Of a DNA stretch of 6,065 nt, positions 1 through 6,065 are shown piece after piece. Source of the stretch: Nitrospirota bacterium (GTDB taxonomy: Bacteria > Nitrospirota > 9FT-COMBO-42-15 > HDB-SIOI813); the NCBI GenBank assembly GCA_016234155.1, contig JACRGZ010000099.1, positions 1 through 6,065 of the forward strand. Direction: 5' to 3'. The translations under genes and the position numbers were made by a program. How positions within the stretch are numbered: position 1 is the first letter of the stretch; each line of letters starts with the position of its first letter. Below the pieces are notes generated by a model. It was not told the DNA's origin. It ran no database searches and saw nothing but the letters and a program-made list of their open reading frames with translations.

Positions 1-257
1 AGTTGTGATACGGTACACTGCTCAGTATCACCGGGTTGTTTCGGCTGCCCTAAGAGACTCTCTCCAGTCCTGCATCCGCCAACCTTAGTCGCCTGTGTGA
101 AGTTGGCCTCCGTAATGGGTGAAGTAGAATAGCGTAGATCATAGGACATCACCCTGCCGCTATTTGGGTTATCCAGGTCCTCCACCGGCGCCGGCCATGA
201 AACCATAACGGAAGTGGCAGTCAGATTGCTTGTACTGAGGGGGACGTTGGCCGGCGG
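1..257 (-). other. Fifth FN3 domain of the giant protein, cut by the window edge
   Basis: After the last repeat comes DTTPPANV, a common bacterial FN3 lead-in. Then follow LTATSVMVSWPAP and SYDLRYSTSPI, the usual B and C strands, with ITEANF after. Cysteines at 1639 and 1658 may pair. The domain, and the protein, continue beyond coordinate 1. Confidence 0.75.
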
Positions 258-3200
258 TGTGGTATCCCTGCTGTTTATAATAGCCTTTACAGAGTCCACC
301 TGATTAGTGTCCCCTACTGACTGGATATTAAATATTACAGTCTCAGAGGGTGTTGTGAAGGTTGTCGGGGTGATCCTGAACGTAAATGACGGGACTTCTC
401 CGGCGTTATATTTATCAGGCCCGCTATATTTCGGGTATTCTCCAATAAAGACCGCCGGCACCTCACAGGGGTTTGTTGGGGGGCATGTATATGTATTTGT
501 AATCGTTGAGCCGTCGCGTAAGGTAACAGTATCAGTCATGACCACTGAGTCCGGCAGCCAGCCTGCCGGTATAACCGATGAGATAATATAGCTGTCAGCC
601 ACATTCCCCTCATTCTGTATGCCAACAACAATGTTACCCGGTACACCTGCCGCTATGTCCTTTGAAGTAAACCCACCTGCACCGGGGACGTTATCCCAAT
701 AGATATCATCTCCATGCCCGTTAATAATGCCGTCCACCTTTATAACGGATTCTACTACTACATTGGCAGTGACAGAGTCTCTGGTCCCGGAATCTGAGTA
801 AATATCAAGAATAATGGACACTGTGGCCGGATTACCGATGGGCATAACATTTAATGTATAGGACTGGGTTGAGGCAGGGTCAGGTGGGGATGGTATACCC
901 GGGGTCGGCCATTCCGTTGCAGGGTCTGTTATATCGTAATCCGCGACCCCGTTATTGATATAAACCTTCCAGCCTGTAGGGGGTGTCCCTACCAGTGATA
1001 ATTTATAGGTGTCTGATACATTCCCCTCATTCTGGATCTTAAGGATATAGGGTATAGTTTGTCCCGGTCTCCCCGACCTTGTAGACGTTCCGCCTTTACC
1101 ACTGCCGGTGTCATCATACCCGTTACTGCCGTCATTATCAATAATCCCATTAACTTTATAAAGTACATTGACGCTTACCTGGGCCTTGACAGAATCCACC
1201 TTACTATAGTCACTTCCGGAATGGATATCTACTATTACATCCTTAGTCGCAGGAGGGGCATTAGGCGATGGTGTAACCTTCAGCGTGTAATTCCTCAAAT
1301 CCCCAACAATAATCTTATCTGTCAGCACAGGCATCATGTCAGAGGAATACTCCAGTATCCCGTCATTGTTATAATCCTGGCTCCCCTCACTGAGGACAAC
1401 ATCCCAGATACCAGAGACGTCAGAAGGGGTGGTCCATGAAACCTCATAAAAGTCCTCTATACCGGCTGTATTTCCATCGTTCTGGACAGCAATATTGAAC
1501 CCGACCTGAACTCCTGGTAATGTAGGCTTGAGGAATGATCCGCCACACTTATCCACAGTAGTCCTGCAATCTCCATAGCTGTTATTACCGATAGTTTCTA
1601 TAATCCCGTCAGGTTTATAGATTGCCTCAACACCCCCATAGCTGACAGTATGTTCTAATAAATACGGGATATCTGTGTAGCTATCAGAAATCAGGAATGC
1701 CCTGTATTGAAGCCATTCATCTTTACTGCCATCCCTGTGAACAGGGTTAATCTGATCGCTTCCCCAAGGGTCAGCATAGGTGTCTGTAAACACAGAGCCG
1801 GAGGAGTAGCTATAGACGGTAGCAGAATCCAGGGTGATCCTGTTGCTGCTTATTCCTGTAATCTTTTTAACATCAAACTCGCGGGGCCAGTTTGGATTTG
1901 AGTAATCAGTAAGTGTGACCCTGCTCCCGGTCGTGAAACCACTTGAGCTTGATACAGTGATCGTAGTTACCCCTGCACCGGCGTTGAAGGTGGTATTGCG
2001 GGGCCCAAGCCACGGCCCCCATGCGGCCCCATCTGTCGAAGTCCGTAGCTGGAGGGCAACATCAGCCCCCGCATCCATGCCTTCAGGTTCAGACCATCTC
2101 TCCCTGGTAATGATATTTGTTGTATTCTCCGTGTCAAAGGGTGATGACTCAATTCTCTGATAACGTAGCGTGTAGGAATAATCTACCGATACATCATAAA
2201 GTACAGGGCTATCAAGGGGATTGGTTGTCAGAGACTCCATGTAAACTTTATATTTGATATACCTGGCCCCGTTATGGTATGAATGGATATTTGTGCCGGA
2301 GATGGTGTAATAGCTCCCACTGTCCGGTATACTGTCCCCGTCAGTATCGTCAGGACCTATAAAACTCGTCCATGAAACATTATCCTTGCTGGTTGCTATC
2401 TGGATCTTAAGCCCCCCATTTGCCGGGACATCTGCTGTCCAGTGAATAGCAGAAAACACTACACCTCCGGAATCCAACAGAAACGATCCGGATTCGAAAG
2501 TCCCTTTATTACCGGTATATGGTGCAGGGGAAATAGCGCCGCCGTCAACTACGTTATCTGGGTTACCTGACGCGATCCTTATTCGCCCGTCTCCACCGCT
2601 CCCGCCTTTAGCGTAGCGATAACTCGTCAAAGAGGCCGGTGAGCCGCCACCCACCCCTGCTGCTGAGACCTTGGACAACGATACTGTATTACCACCCACC
2701 AGGATGGTTCCTCCACTCCCGCCGCCTCCGCCATCTGCATACTTCTGAAAATAACCATCTCCCCCGTTACTGCCATCTGAAAGGAGTTCCCCGTTTATTA
2801 TCATTGTGTCTGCGAGAATTTTTATACTCCCCCCGCCACTCCCACCTTTCCCTGATAACCCTGGCGGAGATATATCCTCAATACTCCCTGATGACCCGCC
2901 GGAACCGGGATAGGGTACGGCAATGAGGCTATCACCATAGGTGTAGCTGACATTGCCTGTCCCGCTGCTGTTATTAGATCCGGCAGTTGCATATCCGCCG
3001 CCTGCCCCGCGGTCCCCCCCGCCACCCGGTCCCTTTCCCGGGAGGCCTGGGCTACTTAATGTTACACTATCCCCACCTGTATAACCCTTCCCGTTCAGGT
3101 GGATTAAAGAGGGTCCGGATGGGGTTGAATCAACATTGAGGGTCCCCTTTACCCTTAGATCAAGCCTGCCATAGGCCAATGCATTATCGTAGCTCCGTGC

Positions 3201-4988
3201 CGGCGTCCCATCCGTCGGGTTTAATAAAGTATCAGTACATGAACGGGTAGCTGGGTTGTTTATCTTGCATATAAGGGAAGGTGAATTATAGAGTCCGCTT
3301 GTTGTGGTCCTGTATATCCTGTATCCTGACGCCTCAGATACCGCTGACCATGAGAGTGTCACAGAAGCTGTCCCCGTTGTATCCCAGACAGTTATAGTCA
3401 TCTGGGGGCCCGGGATAGTCTCAAAACCTGAGGTATCTACAGCAGTAAGGACGTAATAGTACGTATTCCTGGGTAGAGACCCACCTGTAGAGGATGTAGT
3501 GGCTGAAGGAACGGGGAGGGAAGAGGTGTTAATGTGGGGCGCCCCGTAGGACGGGGTAGAAACAGTGTCTGTAAAAGAGGTACAGGGATCAGTGGGAGTG
3601 ATGGTGCAGAGAGAGACAAGAGAAGATGTGGAAAATGAAGTTGATGTGGATCTATATACCCTGTAACCTCCAGCTCCTGCAACTGCATCCCATGAAAGCT
3701 GAACGGCATTTGTGCCACTCACTGAAACAGTAACAGTAGAACTCCTTATACTTTCAAGGCCATTCGGGTCTACTGCTGTCGCCACATAATTAAACGTACC
3801 ATCAGGGCCGTTAACCCCTGAGATTATAGCTGTCCTTAAATTCACAGGATTCGACAATGCCCTGCCGGTCGTAGAAGATACTGAGCCACAATTTATCACA
3901 TTAACATTTTCGAACTCCATTGGGGTATCAATTAGATATGACCCATCTGAGACATTATTTTCCCATGGCCTCCTTGAAGTATCAGGTGTATATGCCCCTG
4001 TATCAGTCCATGTGGCTGCGGTTGTAGTCGCCAGGAATCCGTATGTTTGATTATATGCAACAGGGCGGCCGTAAATTTTGTACCCCGTAGCCCATAGAAC
4101 TGGGCTCCACGTGATTTTAACAGAGGTGCCGTTTTGGGCAACGGCCTTTGCAAGGGCAACAACAGTCTCTCCATTATCATTATAGGCTGTAATCTTGTAA
4201 TAATACGTATTGTAGGTGAGTGTGCCACCTGTAATTATAGAAGTAGATACCCCCGGGGAGGTTGACCCGGTATCAGTCCACGAGCTGTTTTCTAATGGTA
4301 CAGATGCTAAAAACCCATATATCTCCTCCGCACTTGACTTACCACGCCCATATATCCTGTATCCCTCTGCACATGGAGTGGGTGGCCACGAAAGTACTAT
4401 ACTTCGATTCTTGGTAGAGGGGGTATAACTCTTCTTCACAGGGGCAGACTCTCCTTTTCTATTGTATGCAACAACCCTGTAAAAATAGGTGTCAGTCCCA
4501 AGACTTCCGGACCCGCCTTCTGAAAGGGTCAGTCCTGTTGGAGTTGATACGGGCCGTGGATGCCAAAGGCCGTCACTACTGTTTACTGCGGTCCTGCCGT
4601 CAACTGTCAGACCAAGGTCCTTCCCCGTGCCAAATGAGAGGGGATAATCTGTAAGTTTTAGGCAACGACTGGAGTCGCTGCACTCCATAACATCTATATT
4701 ATTCTTAGAGACCCAGTTATTAAACCCTGTATCAAGGGGGGTATCTGGAGAAGATGGCAATAAAGAGATATATATTTGCCCTGAGGAAGGTGTTTCAATA
4801 TAGTCATCCTTATAAGAGAACCAATTCCAGCCTGTCTGGTCAAGTGAGTGTTTGGCTTGTTGTAGAGAAGGCCCGCCAGACCAGTTTGACTGTATCCACT
4901 CATAACTTGCTGAATATGCAACTCCACCCCACCAAAAAAAGCAAAGGATACCCCAAATAGTCAGATACTTTGAGATCTTGTCTGTCAT
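1..4988 (-). CDS. Giant exported multidomain protein with FN3-like domains, Gly-rich block and tandem IQNEGNV repeats (3' end outside window)
   Basis: A single reading frame runs without a stop from an ATG at 4986-4988 to the window edge: 1662 complete codons and still open. The start is supported by a signal peptide beginning at this Met. The Shine-Dalgarno is weak, only a GAG about 7 bases upstream. Domain order by residue: signal peptide 1-27; Trp-rich N-terminal region 28-146; FN3-like domains at about 147-245, 247-335, 367-485 and 487-600; Gly-rich block 606-820; beta-sandwich-type domains 824-943 and 944-1121; three related repeats 1124-1276, 1277-1415 and 1416-1574; start of another FN3 domain 1578-1662. 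No catalytic motif is visible. I infer a secreted or cell-surface structural or adhesive protein. The C-terminus, which would show how it is anchored or exported (PEP-CTERM, T9SS-type signal, autotransporter barrel), is not in the window. It lies 80 bases downstream of a TPR membrane protein gene on the same strand. The reading frame is very secure; the function is not identified. Confidence 0.93.
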   Translation of the reverse strand, partial: MTDKISKYLTIWGILCFFWWGGVAYSASYEWIQSNWSGGPSLQQAKHSLDQTGWNWFSYKDDYIETPSSGQIYISLLPSSPDTPLDTGFNNWVSKNNIDVMECSDSSRCLKLTDYPLSFGTGKDLGLTVDGRTAVNSSDGLWHPRPVSTPTGLTLSEGGSGSLGTDTYFYRVVAYNRKGESAPVKKSYTPSTKNRSIVLSWPPTPCAEGYRIYGRGKSSAEEIYGFLASVPLENSSWTDTGSTSPGVSTSIITGGTLTYNTYYYKITAYNDNGETVVALAKAVAQNGTSVKITWSPVLWATGYKIYGRPVAYNQTYGFLATTTAATWTDTGAYTPDTSRRPWENNVSDGSYLIDTPMEFENVNVINCGSVSSTTGRALSNPVNLRTAIISGVNGPDGTFNYVATAVDPNGLESIRSSTVTVSVSGTNAVQLSWDAVAGAGGYRVYRSTSTSFSTSSLVSLCTITPTDPCTSFTDTVSTPSYGAPHINTSSLPVPSATTSSTGGSLPRNTYYYVLTAVDTSGFETIPGPQMTITVWDTTGTASVTLSWSAVSEASGYRIYRTTTSGLYNSPSLICKINNPATRSCTDTLLNPTDGTPARSYDNALAYGRLDLRVKGTLNVDSTPSGPSLIHLNGKGYTGGDSVTLSSPGLPGKGPGGGGDRGAGGGYATAGSNNSSGTGNVSYTYGDSLIAVPYPGSGGSSGSIEDISPPGLSGKGGSGGGSIKILADTMIINGELLSDGSNGGDGYFQKYADGGGGGSGGTILVGGNTVSLSKVSAAGVGGGSPASLTSYRYAKGGSGGDGRIRIASGNPDNVVDGGAISPAPYTGNKGTFESGSFLLDSGGVVFSAIHWTADVPANGGLKIQIATSKDNVSWTSFIGPDDTDGDSIPDSGSYYTISGTNIHSYHNGARYIKYKVYMESLTTNPLDSPVLYDVSVDYSYTLRYQRIESSPFDTENTTNIITRERWSEPEGMDAGADVALQLRTSTDGAAWGPWLGPRNTTFNAGAGVTTITVSSSSGFTTGSRVTLTDYSNPNWPREFDVKKITGISSNRITLDSATVYSYSSGSVFTDTYADPWGSDQINPVHRDGSKDEWLQYRAFLISDSYTDIPYLLEHTVSYGGVEAIYKPDGIIETIGNNSYGDCRTTVDKCGGSFLKPTLPGVQVGFNIAVQNDGNTAGIEDFYEVSWTTPSDVSGIWDVVLSEGSQDYNNDGILEYSSDMMPVLTDKIIVGDLRNYTLKVTPSPNAPPATKDVIVDIHSGSDYSKVDSVKAQVSVNVLYKVNGIIDNDGSNGYDDTGSGKGGTSTRSGRPGQTIPYILKIQNEGNVSDTYKLSLVGTPPTGWKVYINNGVADYDITDPATEWPTPGIPSPPDPASTQSYTLNVMPIGNPATVSIILDIYSDSGTRDSVTANVVVESVIKVDGIINGHGDDIYWDNVPGAGGFTSKDIAAGVPGNIVVGIQNEGNVADSYIISSVIPAGWLPDSVVMTDTVTLRDGSTITNTYTCPPTNPCEVPAVFIGEYPKYSGPDKYNAGEVPSFTFRITPTTFTTPSETVIFNIQSVGDTNQVDSVKAIINSRDTTPPANVPLSTSNLTATSVMVSWPAPVEDLDNPNSGRVMSYDLRYSTSPITEANFTQATKVGGCRTGESLLGQPKQPGDTEQCTVSQ
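267..1619 (-). repeat. Three tandem repeats with the IQNEGNV core
   Basis: Residues 1124-1276, 1277-1415 and 1416-1574 align with each other. Each starts YKPDGII, YKVNGII or IKVDGII, followed by an Asn/Asp/Gly-rich loop. A PGxxxxxxIxVQNDGN or IQNEGNV strand comes next (core Gln at 1165, 1319 and 1458), then a W-containing strand (IWDVVLS, GWKVYIN, GWLPDSV) and a final VxVDIHS/DIYS/NIQS strand ending in DSVKA or DSVTA. This is the layout of CARDB/NEW3-like Ig-fold repeats in archaeal and bacterial surface proteins. The repeats are 153, 139 and about 159 residues long. Their DNA has mostly diverged, but a 17-base stretch is identical at 601-617 and 1018-1034. Confidence 0.7.
1626..2159 (-). other. 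Beta-sandwich-type domain B, interrupted by a 67-residue insert
   Basis: Residues 944-1121 repeat the architecture of domain A: an SSPFDT start, then RERWSEPE, ADVALQLRTSTDGAAWGPW in place of the SxDxxSW strand, and EWLQYRAFLIS followed by PYLLEHTVSYG in place of the RYIxYKV and PVLxxVxxxY strands. Between them, residues 1001-1067 (FNAGAGVTTITV through the end of the SYSSGSVF strand) form a distinct small module. It has a GFTTGSRVTLTD strand, then ITGISSNRITLDSA, a pattern met in other surface and phage structural proteins. Family naming is uncertain. Confidence 0.5.
2160..2519 (-). other. Beta-sandwich-type domain A of the giant protein
   Basis: Residues 824-943 read GTFESGSFLLDSGG, then IHWTADVP, GLKIQIATSKDNVSW and finally ARYIKYKVYMES followed by PVLYDVSVDY. 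The combination of a W-containing strand, a SxDxxSW strand, a RYIxYKVxL strand and a PVLxxVxxxY end recurs in large exported bacterial proteins and resembles jelly-roll, discoidin-like modules. That fold assignment is my inference. An acidic loop DDTDGDSIPD (from D880) between strands looks like a thrombospondin type 3-style calcium site. Confidence 0.5.
2529..3173 (-). repeat. Glycine-rich block with ~40-residue internal periodicity
   Basis: Residues 606-820 are dominated by Gly, Ser and Asp. Three aligned units have the form GG-S-GG, a short alternating hydrophobic strand, a second strand, then a Gly/Asp turn. The strands begin at I722 (SIKILADTMIINGELLSDG), I762 (TILVGGNTVSLSKVSAAG) and I803 (RIRIASG), spaced 40 and 41 residues apart. 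An earlier strand pair at about 607-618 (GRLDLRVKGTLN) looks related but lies further away. The pattern suggests stacked beta-hairpins or a beta-solenoid joined by glycine turns. At DNA level the block is a run of GGC/GGG/GGA codons (CC-rich on the plus strand), which gives several long shadow frames that are not genes. Confidence 0.7.
3189..4550 (-). other. Four consecutive fibronectin type III-like domains
   Basis: Residues of about 147-600 hold four copies of a pattern typical of bacterial FN3 domains: a YYY/YFYRV strand followed by TAYN or TAVD, then LSW or ITW, then GYRIY or GYKIY, then WTDT or a related turn. Approximate limits are 147-245 (YFYRVVAYN, GYRIYGR, SWTDTG), 247-335 (YYYKITAYN, GYKIYGR, TWTDTG), 367-485 (FNYVATAVD, LSWDAV, GYRVYRS) and 487-600 (YYYVLTAVD, LSWSAV, GYRIYRT). 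The first two resemble each other most, as do the last two. Residues 336-366 link the pairs. In secreted bacterial proteins such domains usually act as spacers or as binding modules for carbohydrate or protein. Domain family is fairly sure; exact borders are not. Confidence 0.75.
4551..4907 (-). other. Trp-rich N-terminal region of the mature giant protein
   Basis: Residues 28-146 contain paired motifs WIQSNWSGG and GWNWFSYKD, then a segment starting DTGFNNW that carries a close cysteine pair (C103 and C109) and ends near LWHPR. I do not recognise a named domain. Similar Trp-rich openings followed by FN3 domains are, as far as I recall, common in giant exported proteins of uncultured bacteria. 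It may be a small beta-rich domain that caps the FN3 series. Confidence 0.4.
4908..4988 (-). other. Sec signal peptide of the giant protein
   Basis: Residues 1-27 have a short basic n-region (K4, K7), a hydrophobic core from about L9 to V23 rich in Trp and Phe, and a signal peptidase I site AYSA|S, giving cleavage after A27. The Cys at position 16 sits in GILC, which lacks the small residue expected just before a lipobox cysteine, so a lipoprotein is unlikely. The mature protein then starts SYEWIQSNWSGG. Confidence 0.85.
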
Positions 4989-5023
4989 TGATGGTCTCGT
5001 AAAAAGTCTAAAAACGACTTCTT
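4989..5023. repeat. AT-rich hairpin and possible dispersed-repeat end next to the start codon
   Basis: On the minus strand AAGAAGTC (5023-5016) can pair with GACTTTTT (5008-5001) around a 7-base loop GTTTTTA, with one G-U pair. The stem is weak, so it could be a poor terminator for the TPR gene. On the plus strand, 4989-5008 reads TGATGGTCTCGTAAAAAGTC. I recall similar sequences as dispersed or MITE-like termini in genomes of uncultured bacteria; this is memory, not a search. Only one copy is present here. Confidence 0.3.
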
Positions 5024-5068
5024 AATCATTAATAATTTAAACACTGCATACAATATACCAACTTCAGA
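4989..5068 (-). promoter_or_regulatory. 80-base intergenic gap upstream of the giant gene; weak promoter candidate
   Basis: The gap between the TPR gene stop and the giant gene start is AT-rich. Read on the minus strand, TTGGTA (5061-5056) is followed 16 bases later by TAAATT (5039-5034), a poor sigma-70-like pair. The short gap also allows co-transcription with the TPR gene. No strong Shine-Dalgarno is present before the ATG at 4988. Confidence 0.2.
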
Positions 5069-6065
5069 TTATTTGTACTTCATCTTAAACCGTTTCATAT
5101 ATTCGATGGCATATTCAGCATTCCTCTTTTCTCCGGGAATAGACAAGGCCTTCTCCTTTGCAATCTCTAATTCCCTGTATGCCTCATCTATCCGGCCCTG
5201 CTGTTCATATATCCTCCCAATGTTTAAGTATGGTAGTGTATAGTCAGGGTTTATAGCAAGGGCCCTCTTGAAATTATATATGGCCGTATCAAGCCTCCCC
5301 ATCTCCCAGTATGTCATGCCAAGGTTGTTCCATGCCCTGTAGTAGCCCTGGTCTATTTCAATGGTCTTTTTATACTCATAAATAGCAAGTTCGAACAGAT
5401 TTAGTTTGCTATAGATGCTTCCGAGGGCATAATGAGGATATTTGATGTTTGGCGCCAATTCTATAGCCTTCTGATATTCAACTATTGCGGACCCTATCTC
5501 TTTCTTCTGTGCATAGGAGACCCCTAAATTGGCATGCGCCCTCGCCGATAATGGCTCCTTCCGGACTGCATCACTCCAGAGCGTTATATCATCCTTCCAT
5601 GTTGTGTTACGCCTGATAGTGCCTGCAGCATAAGCTGCCAGGATCAACACTAACAGGAATATTATAATGGTATATGGCATAAAAAGATATCCTTTTCCTG
5701 AAAATTTAAGAGACGAAATCCTGCTAAGAAGAGTAGCCAAGATTACCGCAAAACTTATTGCAGCCAGGTAACCGCGGTTCTCCTGTAGTATACTCTCAAG
5801 AGGGATAATAGTGGTAGGAGCTAAGACTATAAAAAACCAGAATATAAAAAATGATACCATACGCCATAAGCCATAAGATAAGCCATAAGATAAGATAGAA
5901 CGGCTATAAATAACCAATATGCCAATAGCCATGATTATTATAAGCAAAAGAGACGATGTTATCACCTCCCAGTTCAACAGAGAATAAGCCTCCGCTATGT
6001 GATGTTCTACACTCAAACCAACAGGTAGGGTCAAAAGCTGTAGATATTTTGCCAATACCTTTGTC
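5069..6065 (-). CDS. Polytopic membrane protein with four C-terminal TPRs, TMTC/GT-C-like (5' end outside window)
   Basis: The frame is open from the window edge and ends at TAA (5069-5071), giving 331 residues. A TTG at 6053-6055 is the first possible start, but the preceding codons are also open. The sequence there (VLAKYLQLLTLPVGLSVEHHI) matches the middle of longer family members, so the real start lies outside. Counting from that TTG, hydrophobic spans lie at about 31-50, 66-84, 95-111 and 124-145. Four 34-residue TPRs follow at 171-204, 205-238, 239-272 and 273-306, for example NLGxxYxxxGxxxxAIxxYxxAI and AWNNLGMTYWEMGRLDTA. Family marks are ENRGYLAAISF after the second span and TWKDDITLW before the TPRs. 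Basic residues (R52, R65, R112, K117, K121) in alternate loops place the TPRs in the periplasm. Related proteins have a GT-C membrane part; eukaryotic TMTC1-4 are O-mannosyltransferases. The catalytic N-terminal loop is not in the window, so enzyme activity is inferred. The giant exported protein gene follows 80 bases downstream. Confidence 0.9.
   Translation of the reverse strand, partial: TKVLAKYLQLLTLPVGLSVEHHIAEAYSLLNWEVITSSLLLIIIMAIGILVIYSRSILSYGLSYGLWRMVSFFIFWFFIVLAPTTIIPLESILQENRGYLAAISFAVILATLLSRISSLKFSGKGYLFMPYTIIIFLLVLILAAYAAGTIRRNTTWKDDITLWSDAVRKEPLSARAHANLGVSYAQKKEIGSAIVEYQKAIELAPNIKYPHYALGSIYSKLNLFELAIYEYKKTIEIDQGYYRAWNNLGMTYWEMGRLDTAIYNFKRALAINPDYTLPYLNIGRIYEQQGRIDEAYRELEIAKEKALSIPGEKRNAEYAIEYMKRFKMKYK

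Noticed and set aside
307..2926. Plus-strand open frames such as 307-591, 1059-1439, 1707-1901, 1915-2160 and 2639-2926
   Set aside because: They lie wholly opposite the continuous minus-strand frame, have no ribosome site or recognisable protein features, and their composition is the complement of the repeat- and Gly-rich coding strand.
2529..3173. CRISPR array or simple tandem DNA repeat suggested by CC-rich repetition on the plus strand
   Set aside because: There is no constant repeat with regular spacers; the repetition comes from glycine codons in the minus-strand reading frame.
1967..4927. Short minus-strand frames at 1967-2152, 2822-3025, 3437-3718, 3932-4228 and 4694-4927
   Set aside because: They are out-of-frame shadows inside the giant gene; the main frame gives signal peptide, FN3 and repeat domains across the same bases without a stop.
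4938..4946. Lipoprotein lipobox around Cys16 of the giant protein
   Set aside because: GILC has Leu just before the Cys where Gly, Ala or Ser is required, and a better signal peptidase I site (AYSA|S) follows.
4216..4960. Plus-strand frames at 4216-4428, 4466-4654 and 4754-4960
   Set aside because: They are antisense to the N-terminal and FN3 regions of the giant gene, with no domain signal of their own.
5001..5023. Strong rho-independent terminator after the TPR gene
   Set aside because: The stem is short and AT-rich with a wobble pair, and it lies just before the next start codon, so it cannot be called with confidence.
6053..6055. TTG as the true start of the TPR protein
   Set aside because: The frame stays open to the window edge upstream of it, no Shine-Dalgarno precedes it, and the sequence there matches the interior of longer family members.

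Overview
The window carries two genes, both on the minus strand, and neither is complete. Reading in the direction of transcription (from high to low coordinates), the first is the C-terminal part of a polytopic membrane protein with four tetratricopeptide repeats (6065 to 5069, its N-terminus lying beyond the window). An 80-base gap follows, and then the first 1662 codons of a giant exported mosaic protein (4988 to 1) that is still open at the window edge. The plus strand holds nothing I would call a gene. There are no RNA genes, CRISPR arrays or transposase genes.

The giant protein begins with a clear Sec signal peptide. In order it then has: a tryptophan-rich N-terminal stretch, four fibronectin type III-like beta-sandwich domains, a glycine-rich block with an internal period of about 40 residues, two further domains of extracellular beta-sandwich type (the second interrupted by a 67-residue insert), three tandem 139-159-residue repeats with the hallmark IQNEGNV, and the start of a fifth fibronectin type III domain. 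No enzymatic domain is visible. Closely spaced cysteine pairs and Asp/Asn-rich loops fit a protein that folds outside the cytoplasm, probably with disulfides and bound calcium.

The upstream membrane protein resembles the bacterial relatives of the TMTC family: a GT-C-like multi-spanning membrane part followed by TPRs. The charge pattern of its loops puts the TPRs on the periplasmic side. Eukaryotic TMTC proteins O-mannosylate cadherin beta-sandwich domains. A same-strand neighbour made almost entirely of Ser/Thr-rich beta-sandwich domains therefore suggests a membrane glycosyltransferase next to its own surface substrate. That is the most interesting reading of the window, but it is inference.

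The organism is a Gram-negative-type bacterium of moderate GC content. Frequent AGG (Arg) and ATA (Ile) codons, together with this style of giant FN3/Gly-rich exported protein, recall uncultured Nitrospirota, Brocadiales-type Planctomycetes, Omnitrophota or former Deltaproteobacteria. The window cannot settle which.
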